Below are positions 52,126-61,509 of a DNA stretch of 64,000 nt, one piece after another. The translations under genes and the position numbers were made by a program. The DNA lies in contig JACQXM010000023.1 in the NCBI GenBank assembly GCA_016208685.1, positions 207,616 through 271,615 on the forward strand, written 5' to 3'. The notes under the pieces are model-generated. The model ran no database searches and was not told the origin of the DNA. It saw nothing but the letters and a program-made list of their open reading frames with translations. Position 1 is the stretch's first letter; each line of letters opens with the position of its first letter. This DNA is from Planctomycetota bacterium (GTDB lineage: Bacteria > Planctomycetota > Phycisphaerae > UBA1845).

Positions 52126-52678
52126 TTCTTCGTTAACCGGCTGGAAACGGTCTAAACTACGATCGGAGCAAGGTTTACGGCGAAACCGGCCAGACCACTC
52201 TAGACCACCCGAAACCATCGAAAACCGCATTTTGTTGGCAGTTTGTTGGTACTCCGCGAGTGTACATAATTCCTTATCCGCCCCGGAGTAGCGCAGTCGC
52301 AACTCAGCCGGGGCGAACAAGGCGGCTGGTTCTATGGGTCCGAAAAGAATGTGCCCGTCCCCAACAAACGCGATTCGGCATCACGCCAAGCCGAAGCCGA
52401 CGGCTCGATCAGATAACTCAATGCATTGACACGCCGAACAACGCGGTTGTTGTTGACATCGCATGGTCCTGGCGGTGTCTGCTCCAACTCCGAATTCGTT
52501 TGGGCATGATCGGAAAGGCCGTCGGCGTTAGGTCCGAGGCGGGTCGCAGGACGTGCGGGGGGGTTCAAGAGTAAAGCCAAGCTTCAGGTGGCAATTCTTT
52601 CGATTGTTTAGTTTTTCGGGATGCGATTCGAGGAATCTGTCATTCTTGTTTATAGAGGAATGCATCGGAAACCTGCGA
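52126..52678. other. Spacer between ssrA and the ECF sigma gene
   Basis: About 550 bp without a gene. It is distinctly AT-richer near 52580-52660 (TTTCGATTGTTTAGTTTTTC). Immediately after ssrA the text switches to a sequence that looks like decayed coding DNA on the minus strand. This is the expected place for an integration scar, but no integrase motif can be named. Confidence 0.45.
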
Positions 52679-53251
52679 ATGTCTGAGACGGAAGCGGCTT
52701 TTCTGCGACTTGTTCGCCCCTGTTGGCGGCGGCTGTACCTGGTGGCGCGGCACTACGCCAGCAGCGTAGAGGATGCGCGCGACCTCGTGCAGGAAACGCT
52801 GCTCCGGGCGTGGGCGGCCTACAACCCGAGTGAGGATCGCTCCTACCGCGAGGGCTGGCTGTTCGTGATCCAGCGGCGGGTGGCGGCCGAGTGGGTAAGA
52901 CAGGCCCATCGGCGCGTGGCGCTGGAGCCGGGCGAACACGACGAACTGACCGAGCTTGTCGGCACTGATCTCTCGGAACCGTTCGCAGCGATTGCATCGT
53001 CGACGGAAAACCAGTTCCGCGACTTTCTCGACGAGGGCGTGGCCGCAGCATTCGATGCGCTGGAGCCGGCGTTTCGGGAGGTCGTCCTCCTGTCGGTTGC
53101 CGCGGACCTGAACTACCACGAAATCGCGGAGGTCCTTGGGTGTCCGTTGGGCACGGTGATGTCGCGGATGGCCCGGGCCCGCCGGAAGTTGCGGGAACGC
53201 TTGGCCCATCCCTCAAAGGCCGTACATCGTCGACCGGAGGCATTGAGATGA
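52679..53251 (+). CDS. ECF-type RNA polymerase sigma factor
   Basis: The 190-residue protein has region 2 (FLRLVRPCWRRLYLVARHYASSVEDARDLVQETLLRAWAAY) and region 4 (AFDALEPAFREVVLLSVAADLNYHEIAEVLGCPLGTVMSRMARARRKLRERL), joined by a short linker, i.e. the ECF layout. ATG 52679 is the likely start. The stop overlaps the next start (ATGA), and the next gene encodes a zinc-binding anti-sigma factor, so this is a co-translated sigma/anti-sigma pair. It probably drives its own block. Confidence 0.9.
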   Translation: MSETEAAFLRLVRPCWRRLYLVARHYASSVEDARDLVQETLLRAWAAYNPSEDRSYREGWLFVIQRRVAAEWVRQAHRRVALEPGEHDELTELVGTDLSEPFAAIASSTENQFRDFLDEGVAAAFDALEPAFREVVLLSVAADLNYHEIAEVLGCPLGTVMSRMARARRKLRERLAHPSKAVHRRPEALR

Positions 53252-54042
53252 CCTGTAGCGAAGCTCGCCAATACATCTTTGCCTTCCTGGACAACGAGCT
53301 CGATTCGGCGCTCAGCCTGGAAGTGCAGCAGCACATCGAGCATTGCGCCCTTTGCGCCCGCGAGTGCGAGATCGAGAAAATCGTGCGACGACAACTCGCG
53401 GCGAAACTCAAAGAGGCCCAGGCTCTGCCGGAGTTTGACGAGTCAGCGCTTGTGCGACTGCTTCGATCCGAGCCCGGGGCACTCGGGCGCATGTCGCGAA
53501 CCACCCGCCGCTATTGGAAGCTTGGCACCGCCGGTGCCCTCGCGGCGGTCTTGGTGCTCGCCGCTTCGTTGTTCGTGGTGAACTCTGCGCGAAAAGCCCA
53601 AGGCGTATCGCTGGCGGACGTTCTCGTTGAGGACTTCGATCACTTCGTCACTGAGGCCAAGCCACTTCAGATTGTCTCAGCGGACGCGAAGGAAGTCTCT
53701 GAATGGCTCCGGGAGCGAACGGCTTTGGCGGTGAGCGTTCCGTCCGTCGATCCCGCGATGGCTTCGCTCATGGGTGGTCGCAAGTGCAAGATCAACGGTA
53801 AACCCGCGGCATTTGCCGTCTATCGAATCGGCAACGAGATGGCGTCGCTTGTGGCCTTGCACGAGTCGGACGAGGCCCTTGTGCATATGAATCGCGTCGA
53901 ACGTAACGGCCACACGCATTGGGTCGATCACTGCCGGGGGCACACCGTCCTGGCTTGCCGGCGGGGCGAGTTGATCTACGCGGTAATCTCTCGCCTGCCC
54001 GAAGAATCGTTATACGCACTGATGCAACGCACTGAGGGCTGA
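53248..54042 (+). CDS. Membrane anti-sigma factor with zinc-finger (zf-HC2) domain
   Basis: The 264-residue protein begins with the ZAS domain (TCSEARQYIFAFLDNELD, then HIEHCALCARECE, the HxxxCxxC zinc site). One membrane helix (LGTAGALAAVLVLAASLFVV, about 91-111) follows. The outer domain of 150 residues includes a HTHWVDHCRGHTVLACRRGELIYAV stretch with Cys and His. The N-terminal part would hold the sigma factor; the outer part would sense the signal. CCGGAGG precedes the overlapping ATG. Confidence 0.87.
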   Translation: MTCSEARQYIFAFLDNELDSALSLEVQQHIEHCALCARECEIEKIVRRQLAAKLKEAQALPEFDESALVRLLRSEPGALGRMSRTTRRYWKLGTAGALAAVLVLAASLFVVNSARKAQGVSLADVLVEDFDHFVTEAKPLQIVSADAKEVSEWLRERTALAVSVPSVDPAMASLMGGRKCKINGKPAAFAVYRIGNEMASLVALHESDEALVHMNRVERNGHTHWVDHCRGHTVLACRRGELIYAVISRLPEESLYALMQRTEG

Positions 54043-54096
54043 GACGGGATGTCTTGATGCCTTTCGGTGAGAGGTTCTGGTAAAGGAGAAATTGTT

Positions 54097-54693
54097 GTGA
54101 AACGAATACTGATCCCGACGATCGCTGTTGTTCTGGTCAGCGGTTCCGCAGCGCTTGCCGAGTGCAAGTGCGGAATCGCGAAAGTCGAGAACGGCTGGTG
54201 CGCCGACTGCAAGGTCGGCTATGTGGCCGGTGTGAAGATCAAGTCCGACGCCTTGTTTGAATCGCTCCAGGGACACGAGGTCGATGAGGCCAAGATCAAG
54301 TGTCCGTCGTGTACAAAGGCCCACAAAGCCGGGGGCTACTGCGAAGCGTGCAAAGCGGGCTTCATTGGCGGAAACGCGTACCACTCCTGGGTCGCCTATC
54401 GGCTGGCCAACGGAGAGTTCAAGCGCGTCGACGACATCAAATGCGCCACGTGCCGGAAAGCCGCCGAGGGGTCGGGTTGGTGCGAAAGCTGCGGCGTCGG
54501 GTACGTCGCCCATCACAAGTTGACGGACAAGGCGGAGTACGAGAAGGCCGTGCAAGCGCAGAAAGTTTTGCGCCTTGCGGCGGAAAGCAAGTGCGAAAAG
54601 TGCGCCGTTGCGATGGTCTCCGACGGCAAGTGTGAGCAGTGCAAGGTTGAATACGCGAATGGTGAGAAGATCAAGTCCGGCAGCGGAGGATGA
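54097..54693 (+). CDS. Secreted protein with four Cys4 modules
   Basis: GTG 54097 follows AAAGGAG. The 198-residue protein has a signal peptide (MKRILIPTIAVVLVSGSAALA). The mature part contains four modules of the form CxxC (CxC in the first)-x(8-10)-CxxC: ECKCG..GWCADC, KCPSC..GYCEAC, KCATC..GWCESC and KCEKC..GKCEQC. Three of the spacers contain a VGYV or AGFI-type turn. This looks like a periplasmic metal- or redox-binding protein. It directly follows the sigma/anti-sigma pair and precedes a thioredoxin-fold protein, so thiol chemistry or metal load is the likely theme. No named family fits. Confidence 0.65.
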   Translation: MKRILIPTIAVVLVSGSAALAECKCGIAKVENGWCADCKVGYVAGVKIKSDALFESLQGHEVDEAKIKCPSCTKAHKAGGYCEACKAGFIGGNAYHSWVAYRLANGEFKRVDDIKCATCRKAAEGSGWCESCGVGYVAHHKLTDKAEYEKAVQAQKVLRLAAESKCEKCAVAMVSDGKCEQCKVEYANGEKIKSGSGG

Positions 54694-54696
54694 GGA

Positions 54697-56943
54697 TTGT
54701 TTGTCAAGACTTGCACGCTAACCATCACCTTGTTGGGGCTCTCATTTGGGGCGCTGATGCTGCTTCAATCGCAGCGATCGGCGGCGTCCGGTGCGCCGGC
54801 TCGCAAGCCGCTGCCGGCGCCCGAGGAATTGAAAAACCTGCCGCCCGACGGTGGCCCCCAATACAACCGCCTCGTTTTCGAGAAGAGCCCCTACCTGCTC
54901 CAGCACGCGGCGAACCCCGTGGATTGGTACCCGTGGGGCGAGAAAGCGTTCAAGAAGGCGCGGGAGGAAGACAAGCCGATCTTCCTCTCGATCGGCTATT
55001 CGACCTGTCACTGGTGCCACGTGATGGAGCACGAGTCTTTCGAGGACGAGGAGGTCGCCGCCCTCCTGAACGAGCACTTCGTCGCCATCAAGGTGGATCG
55101 TGAGGAGCGCCCCGATATCGACAACATCTACATGCAAGTGCGCCAGAGCATGACGGGGAGCGGCGGTTGGCCGCTGACGGTGTTGCTGACCTCCGACAAG
55201 GTTCCTTTCTTTGCGGGAACGTATTTTCCCAAGACCGGCCGGTTCGGACGCGAGGGTATGATGGATCTGATCCCGCGTATCGCGTCGAATTGGCACACCA
55301 GCCAGCGCGAGCAATTGCTCGCGTCGGGGCGGCAGGTTCTCTCCCGTCTTGAGCCGGCTTCCCGGCCAAGAGCTGCTTCGGAACTGGATGCCGCGGTGCT
55401 GGAGCGGGGTTTCGAACAGCTCACCCGCAGTTTCGATTCAACGAACGGCGGATTCGGGCGCGCTCCGAAGTTCCCAACGCCGCACCGGCTCAGCTTTCTC
55501 CTGCGGTGGTGGCGTCGTAGCGGCGACACCAACGCGCTGAAACTAGTGGAGCAAACGCTCCAAGCCATGCGCCGCGGCGGCATCTACGACCACATCGGAT
55601 TCGGATTCCATCGCTATGCGACCGATGCACAATGGCTCGTGCCCCACTTCGAGAAGATGCTTTATGACCAGGCGATGCTGGTGATCGCCTACGTCGAAGC
55701 TTATCAGGCGACCGGCAAGGAAGAGTACGCGCGCACGGCAAGAGAGGTGCTGACCTACGTGCTTCGCGACATGACGGATTCGCGAGGCGGATTCTACTCC
55801 GCGGAGGACGCCGACAGCGAAGGCGTCGAGGGAAAGTTCTACGTTTGGTCGGCGAACGATATCAGGGAAGTGCTCGGCGAGGAAGCGGATTTCTTCTTCA
55901 AGGCCTTGAACATTCGCCCCGACGGAAACTTCCGCAATCCGCACACGCCGCCGAATTCCAACATTCCTCATCTTACGCAGTCGTGGAGCGATCTAGCGAA
56001 ACAGCTCGAGATCGACGAAGCCGGGATGCGGCGTAGCGTCGAAGCGTCACGTGTCAAGCTGTTCGCCGGACGTGAACGGAGGATCCATCCACACAAGGAT
56101 GACAAGATCCTCACGGACTGGAACGGGCTCATGATCGCAGCGATGGCCAAGGCTGGGTCGGCCCTCGACGCACCTGAATACGCTGCGGCCGCCCAGCGGG
56201 CCGCGGATTTCATCTGGGATCATGTACGCGATTCAAAGGGCCGGCTGTTGAAGCGGCATCGCGACGGGGAGTCGGCGCTTCCGGCGCACGTGGAAGACTA
56301 CGCGTTCATGATCTGGGGCCTTCTCGATCTGTATGAGGCTAATTTCGAAGTGCGAAACCTGAAACGAGCTATCGAACTGAACAACCAAATGATTCGGCAC
56401 TTCTGGGATGAGACAGGAGGCGGCTTCTTTTTTACGGCGGACGATGGCGAACCGCTGCCGGTGCGGTCGAAGGAAATCTACGACGGCGCGATCCCATCCG
56501 GGAACTCCGTGGCAATGTTGAACTTGTTGCGTATCGCAAGGATTACGGGCGACACCGGCCTGGAGGAGAAGGCGGCGGCGGTCGGAGCGGCCTTCGACGG
56601 TGCTGTGCGACAGGGACCGTCGGCGCACGCCCAGTTGCTGTGTGCGCTCGACTTCGGGGTCGGGCCCAGCTACGAGGTGGTCATCGCCGGAGACGCGGCC
56701 GGGACCGACACGCGGGCGATGGTTGCGGCGGTCCGCAAGACCTTCGCACCGAGCAAGGTTCTCTTGTTCAGGCCTGCGGGAGCGGACTTCCCGGAAATAA
56801 CCGAAATCGCGGGCTTTACGAAGAACCAGAAGTCCCGGGAAGGGCAGGCGACAGCGTACGTGTGCCGGAATCACCAGTGCAAGCTGCCTACCACAAATGT
56901 CGAGACCATGATTGCTCATTTAACCTCGAAGGTTCAAGAGTGA
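54697..56943 (+). CDS. DUF255 thioredoxin-fold protein with glycosidase-like barrel (SSP411/YyaL type)
   Basis: The 748-residue protein carries the signature [61 protein letters not shown]. In it CHWC is the thioredoxin-type active site. The alpha-barrel part shows [24 protein letters not shown] and [18 protein letters not shown], then [18 protein letters not shown]. The N-terminal stretch ([20 protein letters not shown]) is a signal or anchor, unlike many cytoplasmic family members. TTG 54697 has GGAGG upstream. Role in the block is probably envelope thiol handling; enzymatic activity is not established for the family. Confidence 0.88.
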   Translation: MFVKTCTLTITLLGLSFGALMLLQSQRSAASGAPARKPLPAPEELKNLPPDGGPQYNRLVFEKSPYLLQHAANPVDWYPWGEKAFKKAREEDKPIFLSIGYSTCHWCHVMEHESFEDEEVAALLNEHFVAIKVDREERPDIDNIYMQVRQSMTGSGGWPLTVLLTSDKVPFFAGTYFPKTGRFGREGMMDLIPRIASNWHTSQREQLLASGRQVLSRLEPASRPRAASELDAAVLERGFEQLTRSFDSTNGGFGRAPKFPTPHRLSFLLRWWRRSGDTNALKLVEQTLQAMRRGGIYDHIGFGFHRYATDAQWLVPHFEKMLYDQAMLVIAYVEAYQATGKEEYARTAREVLTYVLRDMTDSRGGFYSAEDADSEGVEGKFYVWSANDIREVLGEEADFFFKALNIRPDGNFRNPHTPPNSNIPHLTQSWSDLAKQLEIDEAGMRRSVEASRVKLFAGRERRIHPHKDDKILTDWNGLMIAAMAKAGSALDAPEYAAAAQRAADFIWDHVRDSKGRLLKRHRDGESALPAHVEDYAFMIWGLLDLYEANFEVRNLKRAIELNNQMIRHFWDETGGGFFFTADDGEPLPVRSKEIYDGAIPSGNSVAMLNLLRIARITGDTGLEEKAAAVGAAFDGAVRQGPSAHAQLLCALDFGVGPSYEVVIAGDAAGTDTRAMVAAVRKTFAPSKVLLFRPAGADFPEITEIAGFTKNQKSREGQATAYVCRNHQCKLPTTNVETMIAHLTSKVQE

Positions 56944-56991
56944 CGTTGGCCTGCACGGCAGAATGTCGTTGGCAGAGAGGAGAATTGCGGG

Positions 56992-59900
56992 ATGTGGCTT
57001 GTTCGTAGCGCACTGAAGAATCCTTATTTCATCGTGGTCATGGCGTTGGGCGTGTTGATCATCGGGATCACCGCGGTCACCCGCATTCCAACGGACATTC
57101 TTCCTCTATTTAAGACTCCGGCCGTGCAGATCCTCACGTTCTATCCGGGCATGCCCGCCGAGATCATGGAAAAGGACATCACCAGCCGTTTGGAACGGTG
57201 GACCGGCCAATCGAACGGCATCGCCCGGCAGGAAGCCAAGAGCATGATCGGGGTGTCGGTGGTGAAGGACTTCTTCCGCGAGGACATCGACCCCAACACG
57301 GCCATGTCGCAGGTAACGTCGCTGGCCATGAGCGACCTCTTCTATCTGCCGCCCGGCACGATTCCGCCGATGGTGATGCCTTTTGATCCGACGGCCAGCA
57401 TTCCGCTCTGTCTGCTGACCGTCTTCAGCGAAACGCACGATGAGAAGACTCTCTACGACATCGCCTATTTCGAATTGCGGAACCGGTTGCAGGGGATCAC
57501 CGGCGTCATCGCCCCGGCTGTATACGGCGGAAAGCTGCGCCGCATTCTGACCTACGTCGATCGTGACAAACTTCAGGCGCGCAACCTCTCGCCGATGGAC
57601 GTGGTGCAGGCCGTGCAACGATACAACACGATGATCCCTACGGGCAGCGCGAAGTTTGGCGACCTGGACTATCAGATCAACGCAAACGGGATGGTCGAGC
57701 AAGTCGCGGAATTAAACGACATCCCCGTGAAGCTCAATGGCATGGCTCCGGTGTTCGTGAAGGATGTGGCCGAGGCCAAAGACACGGCAGCGATTCAGAC
57801 CAACATCGTGCGAGTCAACGGACGACGGCAGGTCTACATTCCCATCTACCGGCAGCCGGGCGCGAACACGATCCAGATCGTCGAGGGTCTCCAGAAGATG
57901 CTCGCGCCGATTCGCGAGCGGCTTCCCAAGGGCGTCAACCTGGCGGTCACGTTCGATCAATCGGTGTACGTGAAGGAAGCGATTACGAACCTGGAACACG
58001 AAGCCTTGATCGGCGCTGGTCTGGCGGTCCTGATGATCCTTGTGTTCCTGGGAAGTATTCGCTCGACCCTGATCATCGCGCTGGCCATCCCCCTGTCGGT
58101 GTTGGCCGCGTTCATTGGACTGTATTTCACGAAGAACAGCATCAACGTGATGACGCTCGGCGGACTTGCCTTGGTCATGGGGCGATTGGTCGATGATGCA
58201 ATCGTGGTTCTGGAGAACACCCACCGCCATTTGCAAATGGGCAAGGCACCAGCAACGGCCGCTTTGGATGCTGCAGGCGAAGTTGCGATGCCCGTACTCG
58301 TGGCGACGATTACGACGGCAGTCGTGTTCTTCCCCGTTGTGTTCCTGAGTGGACTCGGGCGGTTTCTGTTCACCCCGCTGGCGCTGTCGGTGACCTTTGC
58401 CATTGCCGCCTCGTACTTTGTGGCCATGACGCTGGTGCCAATCTGCTGCGCGAAGTTTTTCCGCGCCCACCTCCCTGGCGTTGCGCATACCGACGGCCCT
58501 CCGAAGACGCTGGTGGACCGCATGACCGATCGCCTTGCCGCGTGGTGCGGCGCGGTTGTCGGATGGGCGCTTCACAGGCGCCTGCTGGTGACCGGCGTGA
58601 CTGTGGCCGCTTTCGCCGCATCGTTACTGCTGTACCCGTTGATTGGTCGTGAACTGTTTCCCAGCGTAGACGTGGGCCAGTTCACCGTTCGGATCCGGGC
58701 GCCTTCGGGCACACGGATCGAGGAGAGTGAAAAGCTGGTCGCGAGGATCGAGAAGTCCATTCAGGAGACAATCCCGAAGGATGACCTCTCGATGCTGATT
58801 TCCAACATCGGCGTGCTTCTGGATTGGCCGGCGGCGTACACACCGAATTCGGGGCCTATGGATTCGTTCGTGCTCGTGCAACTGACACCCGAACGAACCA
58901 AGAGCATTCAAGAATACGTAGTTGATCTGCGGGAAACGCTGAACCACGATTACCCAGGTATCGAGTTCGCGTTCGAGACAGGCGGGATGATGACCGCGGC
59001 CCTGAACTTCGGGTTGCCCTCGCCGATCAATATCCAGATTGAGGGCAACAAGCTGGAGGTGGCGGCAAAGATTGCCCAGCGTATCTTACACATCTGCGAG
59101 GCTGTTTCCGGGACGGTGGACGTGCGCATTCAGCAAAAGCTGGACTATCCGCAACTGGCCGTGGACGTGGATCGCACGCGCGCCGCTTACGCCGGATTGG
59201 ACCAGGTCGAGGTGGTCAAGAACGTGGTCACCGCGTTCAACAGCTCGATCAACTTCAACCCGTCGTTCTGGATCGACCACAAGAACGGCAATCATTACTT
59301 TATCGGGGCACAGTATCCCGAGAGCGACATCGTTTCGATGAACACGCTGGAGCACATCCCGATCACCGGTAAGAACCAGGAGTCGCCGGTGCTGCTCAAG
59401 AACATCGCCAAGTTTCGACGGACGACTGCGCCTGCGGAAATCAATCACCTGAACATCAACCGCGTGACGGACATTTTCGTGAATGTACATGGACGCGACG
59501 TGGGTTCCATTGCGGCGGAGATCGAAGAGGGAATCGCGGCTCTTCGCGCCGAAATGGCTTCGGACGATCAGGCCGCCGCCGCTGCTGGGAAATCCAAGCC
59601 GTGGGAAGGCTACCGGATCTACATGCGCGGCGAGGTGGCCAGCATGAAGGAATCGTTTGCCAGCCTTGGATTCGGCTTGGCACTGGCCAGCGTGCTGGTC
59701 TACCTGGTGATGGTCGCTCAATTCAGGTCTTTTGTGGACCCGTTCATCGTCATGTTCGCTGTTCCGTTGGGTCTAATGGGTGTGCTGGTCACACTCTACG
59801 TGACCAACACCACCATCAATATTCAATCCTTCATGGGCGTAATATTCATGGTGGGCATTGCGGTGTCCAATAGCGTGCTGCTGGTCGAGTTCGCCAATCG

Positions 59901-60171
59901 CCTGTGCGAGGAAAAGGGACTTTCCACCTTCGACGCGGCGCTGGAGGCGGCCAAGATTCGCTTGCGTCCCATCCTGATGACGGCGCTGGCTGCTACCTTG
60001 GGGCTCATGCCCATGGCGATCGGAATGGGTCGGGGTACGGAGGCCAACATTCCGCTGGCTCGTGCCGTGGTCGGAGGCCTGACGGTTTCCACCGTGTTGG
60101 TCGTGGTGTTCGTTCCGGTGTTGTACACGTTGCTGAAGAGGTCCGGTCGCGTTGCTATCGCGACGGTTTGA
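56992..60171 (+). CDS. RND-family efflux permease (HAE1-like)
   Basis: The 1059-residue inner-membrane pump has the RND layout: TM1, periplasmic loop, TM2-6, TM7, loop, TM8-12. In TM4 the proton-relay pair is kept: LVMGRLVDDAIVVLEN (about 400). In TM10 the position usually held by the relay Lys of AcrB is Ser: VGIAVSNSVLLVEFANRL (about 956). The signature is nearer to multidrug HAE1 pumps than to metal CzcA pumps (which have LIVDGAVV). The substrate cannot be read from sequence. It is coupled to the adaptor and channel genes that follow. Confidence 0.92.
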   Translation: MWLVRSALKNPYFIVVMALGVLIIGITAVTRIPTDILPLFKTPAVQILTFYPGMPAEIMEKDITSRLERWTGQSNGIARQEAKSMIGVSVVKDFFREDIDPNTAMSQVTSLAMSDLFYLPPGTIPPMVMPFDPTASIPLCLLTVFSETHDEKTLYDIAYFELRNRLQGITGVIAPAVYGGKLRRILTYVDRDKLQARNLSPMDVVQAVQRYNTMIPTGSAKFGDLDYQINANGMVEQVAELNDIPVKLNGMAPVFVKDVAEAKDTAAIQTNIVRVNGRRQVYIPIYRQPGANTIQIVEGLQKMLAPIRERLPKGVNLAVTFDQSVYVKEAITNLEHEALIGAGLAVLMILVFLGSIRSTLIIALAIPLSVLAAFIGLYFTKNSINVMTLGGLALVMGRLVDDAIVVLENTHRHLQMGKAPATAALDAAGEVAMPVLVATITTAVVFFPVVFLSGLGRFLFTPLALSVTFAIAASYFVAMTLVPICCAKFFRAHLPGVAHTDGPPKTLVDRMTDRLAAWCGAVVGWALHRRLLVTGVTVAAFAASLLLYPLIGRELFPSVDVGQFTVRIRAPSGTRIEESEKLVARIEKSIQETIPKDDLSMLISNIGVLLDWPAAYTPNSGPMDSFVLVQLTPERTKSIQEYVVDLRETLNHDYPGIEFAFETGGMMTAALNFGLPSPINIQIEGNKLEVAAKIAQRILHICEAVSGTVDVRIQQKLDYPQLAVDVDRTRAAYAGLDQVEVVKNVVTAFNSSINFNPSFWIDHKNGNHYFIGAQYPESDIVSMNTLEHIPITGKNQESPVLLKNIAKFRRTTAPAEINHLNINRVTDIFVNVHGRDVGSIAAEIEEGIAALRAEMASDDQAAAAAGKSKPWEGYRIYMRGEVASMKESFASLGFGLALASVLVYLVMVAQFRSFVDPFIVMFAVPLGLMGVLVTLYVTNTTINIQSFMGVIFMVGIAVSNSVLLVEFANRLCEEKGLSTFDAALEAAKIRLRPILMTALAATLGLMPMAIGMGRGTEANIPLARAVVGGLTVSTVLVVVFVPVLYTLLKRSGRVAIATV

Positions 60172-60186
60172 TAGGAGTTGAAAAAA

Positions 60187-61509
60187 ATGCGGAAGCACGC
60201 ACGCTGGATGGCGATCGTCGGCGCGTTGGTCGTCGCGATGGGCGGCCTTTGGCTGGGCAAGCAGCAGGTAACCGCGAAGGCATCCGAAGCGCCCAAGGTG
60301 CCGTCGTCCGATGGATCGCCTGCTACGGGAACACCGCGAAGCGTCGAGGTGACCGCGCCCAAGCGGCAAGATATGTCGCGGCGTTTGGACGTCCCCGCCA
60401 CGATGGAGGCCTACGAGCAGGCCGACCTGTATGCCAAGACGTCCGGCTACATCACCGAAGTGCGCGTGGATATCGGCGATCGCGTCAAAGCGGGGGACGT
60501 TCTAGCGGTGATCGATGTGCCGGAAATGCTTAAGGAAATGGCCGAAGCCGAGTCGCTTCACGCCGCGGCTGTCGCAGGTGTGCAAACGGCCGAGTCCAAG
60601 ATCGTTCAGACGAAGCGGATGCACGACGTGGCCGGGAGCATGCTGGTGCGCGCTCAGGCCGAGTACACGCTCAAGAAGACAACGCTTGAACGGCGGAAAG
60701 AGTTGTTCGGCGGGACGGCCATTACCCAGGAACAACTCGACGAAGCCCAGAACCAGCACGACATCGCTCAAGCGGACGTGGGCATTGCTGACGCGAAGAT
60801 CGCCGCCGCGGAAGCGGATGTCGCCAGCGCCGAGGCCTTCCTCGTTGCGGCGAGAGCCAATGTCGCGGTCGCTCAGGCGCGAATCGAGAAGACCCAAACG
60901 CTCATGCAGTATGCACGGATCGTCGCCCCATTCGACGGTATCGTGACCCGCCGACTGGTGGACCGCGGAGCGCTCGTTCAATCCGCCACGACCAGTCGCA
61001 CTACGCCTCTGTTTACCATGCAGCGAATCGACAAGCTCCGCATCTTCATTGAAGTTCCAGAATCGGACATCGCCTTCGTTCGGCCCGGCTGCGCGGCGAA
61101 AGTGAAGCCCTATGGGATTGAAGGGGTTGAACTCATCGGAACGATTGCCCGGGCCGCCTCCTCACTCAAGCCGGACACGCGCACGATGCGAACCGAGATC
61201 GATCTCGACAACAGCGACGGGCGACTCATGCATGGAATGTACGCCCAAGTGGTTGTGGAACTTGACGAACGTGCCGGTGCCCTGACCGTTCCCGCGTCGT
61301 CATTGTTAACCGAAGGAAAGGAAACCTTCGTCTACACGGTCGTGGACAATCGCGCCGCGCGGACTCCCGTGCGGATAGGGCTGGATGACGGAATCCGTGT
61401 GCAGATCACCGAGGGTCTGTCCGACGCGTCGGTGGTTGTCGTAACCGGGAAGGGCCTGATCTCGGACGGTTCGCTGCTGCGACCTGTTCGCATGGATGGC
61501 GGCGCATGA
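60187..61509 (+). CDS. Periplasmic adaptor (HlyD/AcrA family) of the RND pump
   Basis: ATG 60187 has AGGAG nine bases upstream; TTG 60178 is too close to it. The 440-residue protein has an N-terminal signal helix (WMAIVGALVVAMGGLWLG). The lipoyl half is seen in YITEVRVDIGDRVKAGDVLAVIDVPE. A long Ala-rich coiled-coil hairpin (about 120-230) follows, then the barrel IVAPFDGIVTRRLVDRGALVQS. The end YTVVDNRAARTPVRIGLDDGIRVQITEGLSDASVVVV is typical of AcrA/MexA adaptors. The stop overlaps the TolC gene start. Confidence 0.92.
   Translation: MRKHARWMAIVGALVVAMGGLWLGKQQVTAKASEAPKVPSSDGSPATGTPRSVEVTAPKRQDMSRRLDVPATMEAYEQADLYAKTSGYITEVRVDIGDRVKAGDVLAVIDVPEMLKEMAEAESLHAAAVAGVQTAESKIVQTKRMHDVAGSMLVRAQAEYTLKKTTLERRKELFGGTAITQEQLDEAQNQHDIAQADVGIADAKIAAAEADVASAEAFLVAARANVAVAQARIEKTQTLMQYARIVAPFDGIVTRRLVDRGALVQSATTSRTTPLFTMQRIDKLRIFIEVPESDIAFVRPGCAAKVKPYGIEGVELIGTIARAASSLKPDTRTMRTEIDLDNSDGRLMHGMYAQVVVELDERAGALTVPASSLLTEGKETFVYTVVDNRAARTPVRIGLDDGIRVQITEGLSDASVVVVTGKGLISDGSLLRPVRMDGGA

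Noticed and set aside
52063..52320. A minus-strand frame across the end of ssrA containing RRGESNPRP
   Set aside because: That text is the well-known false translation of tRNA/tmRNA 3' ends.
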